38,177 nt of DNA, taken from assembly GCF_015476655.1 (NCBI RefSeq), contig NZ_JABFHF010000042.1:1-38177 (forward strand). Direction: 5' to 3'. The translations under genes were made by a program, and so were the position numbers. Origin of the DNA: Aquiflexum lacus. GTDB lineage: Bacteria; Bacteroidota; Bacteroidia; Cytophagales; Cyclobacteriaceae. The notes under the pieces were generated by a model. It searched no databases, was not told the origin of the DNA, and saw only the letters and a list, made by a program, of their open reading frames with translations. Shown in pieces: positions 32,492 to 38,177 of this stretch (within the stretch, counting starts at the first letter, position 1; each line of letters begins with the position of its first letter).

Positions 32492-32686
32492 TCAAGCGAT
32501 TACCCGCTTGACTATCCAAAAGATGATCGCACCCAAAAATATCAAAATGGATATCTTATTGATACCATGCATCATTCTTATATTAATATTGGATGGTCTG
32601 CTGGGATCAGGTTTACCAAAAACCCTGAAAAAGTAATTCCCAACTTCACCAAGCTTAAAAAACTCTTTTATCTTATTCTCTGACAT
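32492..32686 (-). CDS. Small membrane protein (DUF6728-like)
   Basis: The 64-aa protein has a polar N-terminal half containing NYFFRVFGKPDPSRPSNINIRMMHGINK and one C-terminal TM helix (residues 45-62). The segment SNINIRMMHGINKISIL matches my memory of a Cytophagales family, possibly DUF6728; function unknown. It is a single-gene unit between the MmcQ/YjbR and ispG genes. Confidence 0.65.
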   Translation of the reverse strand: MSENKIKEFFKLGEVGNYFFRVFGKPDPSRPSNINIRMMHGINKISILIFLGAIIFWIVKRVIA

Positions 32687-32793
32687 TTTTTCTGCAATTG
32701 ATAATTTATATTTTATTTTGAAGGCAATGAGGTATAAGTCTTTTTATTTTTGATTCCGTAATTGCTTAATAAGAGTTCCTCTTGAAACAAATC

Positions 32794-34779
32794 TTAATCA
32801 ACAGCTTCAGGTTCTATCCACATACCATCTTTTCTAATAATTTCAATCAACTCATCTACCGCACGATCGGAAGGAACTGATTTTTTTACAACTTCTTTAC
32901 CTCTGTATAAGGTGATCTTTCCTTTGCCTGATCCCACATATCCAAAGTCCGCATCAGCCATTTCTCCGGGACCATTGACAATACAGCCCATAATTCCTAT
33001 TTTCACACCTTTCAGGTGATCTGTCCTTTTCCTTATCATGGCAGTCGTTTCCTGTAAGTCAAAAAGGGTTCTCCCACATGAAGGGCAGGAAATATATTCA
33101 GTTTTTGACATTCTTGTCCTAGCTGCTTGAAGCACACCAAAGGCAACAGAATTGTGCAATTTGATCTGCTCAAAGGTTGAATTCCTCTCCCGACCACTGT
33201 AGCTTTCAAGCCCTAACATGATACCTTCTCCTAATCCATCAACCAATAAACCCCCTACATCAGTCGCCGCATACAGCATGGTTTTATCCTGCTCCTGAAT
33301 AGGGTAATTTATCCTTACAACAACGGGAATCAGACTATGGTTTATCAAAAGGGTAATAAATGCACGCCTAAGAGCCGCCATTTGATGACTGTTTTCACTA
33401 CTGAGAATGATAACAATATCTTTTCTGTTTTCTAACCATTCCAGAGACTCTTCTACTTCCAAATCGGAAAGCATCAGAAAATTCAAACCATAATGGAAAG
33501 CATCGACCGATTTGAATTCATCCAATGTAAAGGCCGGAAACTTATTGACTTGATCAGTTTCATTCTTCCAAACTGAATAATTTTGAATTTCCTTCATCCC
33601 GTTTGGAAGCATGAATGGAATCGGATTGGAACCGGAAAAGACATAATCTGCTCCTTGATCATTCATTTTCCATTTATCAAGCTCCGGTAAATAGAAATGA
33701 CCAACATGCTTCATTTCTTTAGGAGATATATTGTCTATGACAGAAATATCTGCAATCACCCGAGGAACGTTTCCGCCTCCAAAATTGAAGACTTCTATTG
33801 TATCTCTTTTATTATATTCAAATGGAGTAATTGGATAGTGATGTATATCCTCGATACTCTGATGGACGTCTCTTTCCGAATACCTATCAACCAAGCTTTG
33901 GGCAACAGGTGATTCAAATTCAGGATCTTCTGTCAAGGATACCCTAACTGTGTCCCCAAGTCCATCTTCCAATAGTGTTCCAATACCAACAGCAGACTTG
34001 ATTCTACCATCCTCACCATCACCTGCTTCTGTCACCCCTAAATGAAGTGGATAAGGCTTGAACCCACCCTCATCCAATTTTTGAACAAGTAGTCGATAGG
34101 CCTGAACCATTACCTGTGTGTTGGAAGACTTCATGGAAATGACGATATCATGGTAATTTTCATCTTCGCAAATACGAAGAAATTCCAATGCAGATTCTAC
34201 CATCCCAAGCGGAGTGTCTCCATATCGGCTCATGATTCTATCCGAAAGGGAACCATGATTGGTACCAATCCGCATCGCAGTCCCATGTTCTTTACAGATT
34301 TTGACCAAGGGAAGAAAACGCTCTCTGATTCTTTCGAGCTCTTCCTGATAACTCTCGTCAGTATATTCTATGATCTCGAATTTCTTTTTGTCTGCGTAGT
34401 TTCCGGGATTGATTCTTACTTTTTCGACAATTTTGGCTGCAATTTCAGCAGCATTTGGTGTAAAATGTATATCTGCCACCAATGGGGTATTATATCCCAA
34501 TTTCCTCAATTCGTTCTTAATCTTTTGGAGGTTTTCTGCCTCCTTCATGCTAGGTGCAGTGATCCGGATCAGTTCGCAACCGCTTTCAATCATTCGGATA
34601 CACTGCTCCACAGAACCTTTGGTATCCATTGTATCTACCGTGGTCATAGATTGGACCACAATAGGATTGTCTCCACCAATGATCACATCACCCACTTTGA
34701 CAGGGATGGTCTTTCTTCTTGAATAACGTGTAAGGCTGTTACAGTACCTTATTTTTTCCAATAATCCTTTGGTTTCCAT
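32794..34779 (-). CDS. ispG: 4-hydroxy-3-methylbut-2-en-1-yl diphosphate synthase (long form)
   Basis: The 661-aa IspG (GcpE) catalyses the penultimate step of the MEP isoprenoid pathway. The N-terminal TIM barrel (VGDVIIGGDNPIVVQSMTT, VADIHFTPNAA, RINPGNYADKKKFE) is followed by a large insert domain (about 290-545) found in Bacteroidetes, Chlamydia and plant-type enzymes. The C-terminal [4Fe-4S] domain has Cys ligands in ISCPSCGRTLFDL and GCIVNGPGE. E. coli-type proteins are about 370 aa; the longer size is normal here. It starts 5 bp after an SDR gene. Confidence 0.97.
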   Translation of the reverse strand: METKGLLEKIRYCNSLTRYSRRKTIPVKVGDVIIGGDNPIVVQSMTTVDTMDTKGSVEQCIRMIESGCELIRITAPSMKEAENLQKIKNELRKLGYNTPLVADIHFTPNAAEIAAKIVEKVRINPGNYADKKKFEIIEYTDESYQEELERIRERFLPLVKICKEHGTAMRIGTNHGSLSDRIMSRYGDTPLGMVESALEFLRICEDENYHDIVISMKSSNTQVMVQAYRLLVQKLDEGGFKPYPLHLGVTEAGDGEDGRIKSAVGIGTLLEDGLGDTVRVSLTEDPEFESPVAQSLVDRYSERDVHQSIEDIHHYPITPFEYNKRDTIEVFNFGGGNVPRVIADISVIDNISPKEMKHVGHFYLPELDKWKMNDQGADYVFSGSNPIPFMLPNGMKEIQNYSVWKNETDQVNKFPAFTLDEFKSVDAFHYGLNFLMLSDLEVEESLEWLENRKDIVIILSSENSHQMAALRRAFITLLINHSLIPVVVRINYPIQEQDKTMLYAATDVGGLLVDGLGEGIMLGLESYSGRERNSTFEQIKLHNSVAFGVLQAARTRMSKTEYISCPSCGRTLFDLQETTAMIRKRTDHLKGVKIGIMGCIVNGPGEMADADFGYVGSGKGKITLYRGKEVVKKSVPSDRAVDELIEIIRKDGMWIEPEAVD

Positions 34780-34784
34780 ACTGA

Positions 34785-35489
34785 TTATAAATCTCCTAAT
34801 TGAGGCCTAATAACTATTTCTTCAACAACAGAAAAGGGTGAAAGGTTATATGCACCCCAAACTGCTTCTGCAACATCTTCCGATTTCATAAATCTCTCCA
34901 CAGGAAGATCCACTCCCTCCCAACTTGCAGTAAATGTTGCTCCAGGTAATATTGACGTTACTTTGATATTGTAATCTTTCAGTTCTTGTCTGAGACACTT
35001 TGTAAATCCCAACATGGCCCATTTTGATATGGCATAACTGCCACCATTGGCATAGGCAGTTAGTCCAGCTATGGATCCAATGGAGAAAATATATCCTGAT
35101 TTTTTCTCTATCAACGCTGAAGTAAATGCCCTCGTCAGGTAATATGCAGAAAACATGTTAGTCTTCATCATCAATTCAAAATTGCCTTCAGGTTCAGAAT
35201 GAATAGAACCAGGAAAGAAAACCCCTGCATTATTCACAATCACATCCGGGATCGTATTTTTTTTGACTTCATCTGCAAAAGCTTCAATTCCTTCCTTTAC
35301 AGACATGTCTACTTTTCTGGTGAAAATTTTTTGATCCGGATATTTGAATTCGAAATCTTTTTCCAAATCCTTCAAATCAGTATGATTCCTGGCACAGGTA
35401 AAAACATCAAAGCCCTCCAAAGCAAATCTTTCAATAATTGCTCTTCCAATACCTTTTGTCCCCCCGGTTACCAATATACTTTTTGACAT
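34785..35489 (-). CDS. Short-chain dehydrogenase/reductase
   Basis: The 234-aa protein has the cofactor motif TGGTKGIG, NNAG at about residues 88-91, the catalytic Ser in GSIAG and YAISK with both Tyr and Lys, and a C-terminal VEEIVIRPQ strand. It is a complete classical SDR with NAD(P)H-dependent oxidoreductase activity; the substrate is unknown. The ispG gene follows after 5 bp, so the two are co-transcribed, but no biochemical link is evident. Confidence 0.9.
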   Translation of the reverse strand: MSKSILVTGGTKGIGRAIIERFALEGFDVFTCARNHTDLKDLEKDFEFKYPDQKIFTRKVDMSVKEGIEAFADEVKKNTIPDVIVNNAGVFFPGSIHSEPEGNFELMMKTNMFSAYYLTRAFTSALIEKKSGYIFSIGSIAGLTAYANGGSYAISKWAMLGFTKCLRQELKDYNIKVTSILPGATFTASWEGVDLPVERFMKSEDVAEAVWGAYNLSPFSVVEEIVIRPQLGDL

Positions 35490-35535
35490 ATTAATTCGTG
35501 TTTTAATAATTAGTATGACAACTATCTACAGCCAA

Positions 35536-35543
35536 CAAAGTTA
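35536..35543 (-). promoter_or_regulatory. -7 box of the SDR-ispG operon
   Basis: Minus-strand TAACTTTG matches TAnnTTTG exactly, 46 bp before the SDR ATG (35489). The -33 region contains only GTTCG. The predicted leader is about 40 nt. Confidence 0.45.
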
Positions 35544-35619
35544 CATTATTTTAAAAACTTTGCGAACATAAACGTTTAATCCAAGGAGCGCTTTTGATTT
35601 TTATATTAATTTTAACTTT

Positions 35620-37893
35620 ATGGAAACACAAACTACCGACAGGCTTGAGCTTGCGGCACACTTTGTCAACAGTACCAATAGCCCTATCTTTTTGACTGGA
35701 AAAGCAGGGACAGGCAAAACGACTTTTTTGCGGAATCTTACAGAGATCACGCACAAAACCTACGTAATCGTAGCCCCTACCGGTATTGCTGCGCTTCATG
35801 CCAAAGGAGTGACCATCCATTCACAATTCCTTCTTCCTATGGGGTCTTTTCTACCCACGAGGGAACCTGAAGGAAATTTTACAAACAGTGGAAACTTCTT
35901 TACACAATTCAGTTTGGGGAGGAGGCATACCTTAAATATGGCCAGAAAAAAAGTTCTAAGGTCAATTGAGCTGCTTATCATCGATGAGGTCAGTATGTTG
36001 CGTGCTGATATATTGGATGCCATTGACTATAGGATGAAAAGCATCAAGCGCAATTTTGAAGAGCCATTTGGTGGCATTCAGGTTCTGATGATTGGAGATT
36101 TGTTTCAATTACCGCCAATAGTCAGGGATCATGAATGGCAAATTCTCAGCAAATTCTATAATAGCATGCATTTTTTTGAAGCTAAAGCACTGAAGCAATC
36201 GGGCATGATATATCTTGAGTTGGATAAAATCTTTAGGCAAAAGGATGAGCTTTTTATTCGAATTTTGAATAACCTGAGAGATAACAAGGTCACTCAAGAG
36301 GACATCTCCACCCTCAACACTCATTTTAAAACTTCGGAAGAAATAAAAAACCTCAAAGAGACCATCATCATTACTACCCATAACTACAAGGCCGAAGAGC
36401 ATAATCAGAAAGAATTGGCTGCCTTGAAAAGCAAATCTCATTTTTTTGAGGCTAACATTGAAAATGATTTTCCCGAAAACCTGTACCCCATACCCAAAAC
36501 CCTTGAAATTAAAGAAGGTGCTCAGATCATGTTTATCAAAAATGATACGAGTGGATATGGGGATTTTTTCAATGGGAAAATGGCCACCGTTAAATCCATT
36601 GAAGATGGAAAAATCATGGTAGTCATGTCAGATTCAAAAGTTGAATTCACCTTAACGAAAGAGGTGTGGGAGAATAAAAAATACATTGTAAATGAGGACA
36701 CCAAAGAATTAGAAGAAGATGTTATTGGAACTTTTGAGCATTTTCCAGTTAAATTGGCTTGGTCGGTGACGGTTCATAAAAGTCAGGGATTAACTTTTGA
36801 TCAGGCCATCATTGATGTTGGTCAAGCTTTTGCTCCGGGACAGGTTTATGTTGCTTTAAGTAGGCTGAGAGGGTTAGAAGGATTGACATTAAGAACAAGA
36901 ATTCAGACCCAAACTATTAGCACTGACCACAGTGTCACCCAATTTACACAAAGCACTAATCATCAAGCACCTTTACAAGATTTGTTGAGCCAACATCAAA
37001 TTAAATATATTCAAAAGCTGCTAGAATCAACTTTCAACTTCAATGAGCTGATCCAAACCATTGAGATTTTTAGAAAAGAAACGGAAAGCAATTTAGAATT
37101 TGAAGACCAAGAAATGAAAGAAGCAATTCCTGAGATCTATACAAGCCTAATCAAGGAAAGCTCAAATACATCAAAATTTCAAAGGCAATTGGTCGCTTTG
37201 CTATACCATAAAAATGATCTCAAATTGATGGAAAGGTTGGAAAAAGGAAGTAAATATTATGCGGACTTGTTGAAGGAGTGTTTGAAAAATTTATTGATCC
37301 ATTCGGCAGAAGTAGAAAGGTTTTCTAAAACCAAAAAATATTTAGAGGGCTTATCTGAACTGGAAATCATTTTGCTCAAAAAATTAGGAGATATTCAAAA
37401 AGTCACTTTTCTGATACCTGCAATCTTAAATGGTGAGGAAATAGGCAAAATGACAGATCTCAGTCATAATTTAGTGCAATTGAGAATCTTGTTGTACCAA
37501 GAAGCTAAAAATGCTGCCAAAGAGAATCCAAAGTTTTCCAGTACAAAAACAGGTAGAAAGAAAAAAGAAGGTGGGGTACCTAAAATAAAATTAGAAAAAG
37601 GAGAAACCTACGAAATCACATTTGAGATGAGCCAATCTGGCAAATCAATTATAGAGATCGTACAAGAAAGAGGTTTAGCAGAATCCACGATCAAAGGACA
37701 CTTAGCAAAAGGAATAGCAGCAGGCAAAGTTTCCATTCATAATCATTTGAGCAACGAGGAAATAACCGAAATAAGCAGCCTGATCGAATCTGAAAACGGC
37801 GAACTTGGAACTTTACGTCAAAAATATCCGGATTTATATGATTATGGAACTTTAAGAATGGTAGCGGCACATATTGGCCAAAAACAGGTTTGA
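35620..37893 (+). CDS. PIF1/RecD-like helicase with C-terminal HTH domain
   Basis: The 757-aa superfamily 1B helicase has Walker A GKAGTGKTT (residues 27-35), motif II IDEVSML, GDLFQLPPI, a UvrD_C_2 block with VHKSQGLTFD (about 385) and VALSRLRGLEGL. The C-terminal third is helical, then a Lys/Arg-rich linker (SSTKTGRKKKEGG) leads to an HTH_40-like domain (SIIEIVQERGLAESTIKGHLAKGI). Similar proteins occur widely in Bacteroidetes; they probably unwind DNA in repair or replication. No partner gene is adjacent. It is convergent with the 5S rRNA gene. Confidence 0.92.
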   Translation: METQTTDRLELAAHFVNSTNSPIFLTGKAGTGKTTFLRNLTEITHKTYVIVAPTGIAALHAKGVTIHSQFLLPMGSFLPTREPEGNFTNSGNFFTQFSLGRRHTLNMARKKVLRSIELLIIDEVSMLRADILDAIDYRMKSIKRNFEEPFGGIQVLMIGDLFQLPPIVRDHEWQILSKFYNSMHFFEAKALKQSGMIYLELDKIFRQKDELFIRILNNLRDNKVTQEDISTLNTHFKTSEEIKNLKETIIITTHNYKAEEHNQKELAALKSKSHFFEANIENDFPENLYPIPKTLEIKEGAQIMFIKNDTSGYGDFFNGKMATVKSIEDGKIMVVMSDSKVEFTLTKEVWENKKYIVNEDTKELEEDVIGTFEHFPVKLAWSVTVHKSQGLTFDQAIIDVGQAFAPGQVYVALSRLRGLEGLTLRTRIQTQTISTDHSVTQFTQSTNHQAPLQDLLSQHQIKYIQKLLESTFNFNELIQTIEIFRKETESNLEFEDQEMKEAIPEIYTSLIKESSNTSKFQRQLVALLYHKNDLKLMERLEKGSKYYADLLKECLKNLLIHSAEVERFSKTKKYLEGLSELEIILLKKLGDIQKVTFLIPAILNGEEIGKMTDLSHNLVQLRILLYQEAKNAAKENPKFSSTKTGRKKKEGGVPKIKLEKGETYEITFEMSQSGKSIIEIVQERGLAESTIKGHLAKGIAAGKVSIHNHLSNEEITEISSLIESENGELGTLRQKYPDLYDYGTLRMVAAHIGQKQV

Positions 37894-38032
37894 CTTATTA
37901 TTTTTTATTTATGTTCTGGAAAAAACCCAATCAAAAAAAGATTTTTTACAGGCCTCTTATGTGCATCCTTAACTCTATAAATCATTAGGCCATACCTCCT
38001 AAGATGCAGTTAGAAATTTTTGATATCATAAA

Positions 38033-38057
38033 CCTGCCTGCCGGAAGGTAGGTCTAC
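38033..38057. repeat. Degenerate relative of the left-edge palindrome
   Basis: CCTGCCTGCCGGAAGG followed by TAGGTCTACAATCT is an imperfect palindrome that shares the CCTGCCGG core and the downstream AGGTCTA with 39-60, so the two belong to one repeat family. Confidence 0.45.
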
Positions 38058-38090
38058 AATCTAAATTCTTCACTCACCCTTAGAAACGCC

Positions 38091-38122
38091 AAAAGCCTCT
38101 GGATTTCCCCAAAGGCTTTTAA
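38091..38122 (-). terminator. rRNA operon terminator
   Basis: AAAAGCCTCTGG (38091-38102) pairs with CCAAAGGCTTTT (38109-38120) around a 6-nt loop, giving 12 pairs with one G-U wobble. On the minus strand it follows the 5S gene and ends in TTTT, so it should stop transcription of the rRNA operon. Confidence 0.8.
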
Positions 38123-38127
38123 ATAAT

Positions 38128-38177
38128 GTGGCGGCGGCCTACTCTCCCGGGTGTAACCCCAGTACCATCGGCGCTGC
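38128..38177 (-). rRNA. rrf: 5S ribosomal RNA (3' part, cut by window edge)
   Basis: Read on the minus strand, GCGCCGATGGTACTGGGG and CCCGGGAGAGTAGG are the conserved 3' half of bacterial 5S rRNA. About 50 nt are in the window; the 5' end lies beyond it. A hairpin terminator follows. The gene orientation implies that 16S and 23S genes lie to the right. Confidence 0.93.

Overview
The window reads as chromosome of a Bacteroidota bacterium, most likely order Cytophagales (Cyclobacteriaceae-like; the family-level guess is weak). Supporting signs are moderate-to-low GC with densely packed genes, perfect or near-perfect Bacteroidetes -7 boxes (TAnnTTTG) just upstream of several starts, the long three-domain IspG, two DUF4199 membrane proteins, a DUF6089-type outer-membrane barrel, many short lipoproteins, and intergenic REP-like palindromes. 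Nothing looks like a prophage, integrated plasmid, CRISPR array or complete insertion sequence. A 5S rRNA gene, and by implication an rRNA operon, begins at the right edge.

Layout, left to right. 1-4.3 kb: a minus-strand tripartite export operon (HlyD/MacA-like adaptor, MacB-type permease, TolC-like channel) without its ATPase. 4.4-9.4 kb: a zinc-knuckle methyltransferase convergent with a tight five-gene minus operon (dihydroorotase homologue lacking its metal ligands, two DUF4199 membrane proteins, two GT2 glycosyltransferases). 9.8-11.3 kb: guaA. 11.3-13.0 kb: an accessory-looking stretch with two small lipoprotein genes between two diverged copies of an intergenic repeat; one lipoprotein gene has no start codon in frame and lies just downstream of a C10/G10 run. 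13.0-15.5 kb: a phosphotriesterase-family lipoprotein, a ~240-bp nested palindrome cluster, and a ligase-associated-type MBL exonuclease without a ligase neighbour. 15.6-19.0 kb: minus-strand flavin reductase, STAS-like protein, coiled-coil protein and atypical SDR, then an overlapping PTPS-folE pterin gene pair closed by a terminator. 19.3-24.7 kb: two convergent L,D-transpeptidases of different families, then the rest of the kds operon (GNAT-nitrilase fusion, kdsC, kdsA). 24.8-30.9 kb, plus strand: MscS channel, outer-membrane protein, leuS, a small membrane protein and a SlyD-like FKBP. 31.1-35.5 kb, minus strand: an orphan ABC ATPase with a MmcQ/YjbR protein, a small membrane protein, and an SDR-ispG pair. 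35.6-37.9 kb: a PIF1/RecD-like helicase with a C-terminal HTH, convergent with the 5S gene.

Functionally the window is mostly envelope building and maintenance (Kdo synthesis, peptidoglycan crosslinking, glycosyl transfer, export, osmotic channel) plus core metabolism (GMP, isoprenoids, pterins, leucyl-tRNA). I see no clear new defence or mobile system. The strongest leads are the non-catalytic dihydroorotase operon, the eukaryote-like PTPS-folE pair beside a reductase lacking its catalytic Tyr, and the possibly slippage-controlled lipoprotein gene.
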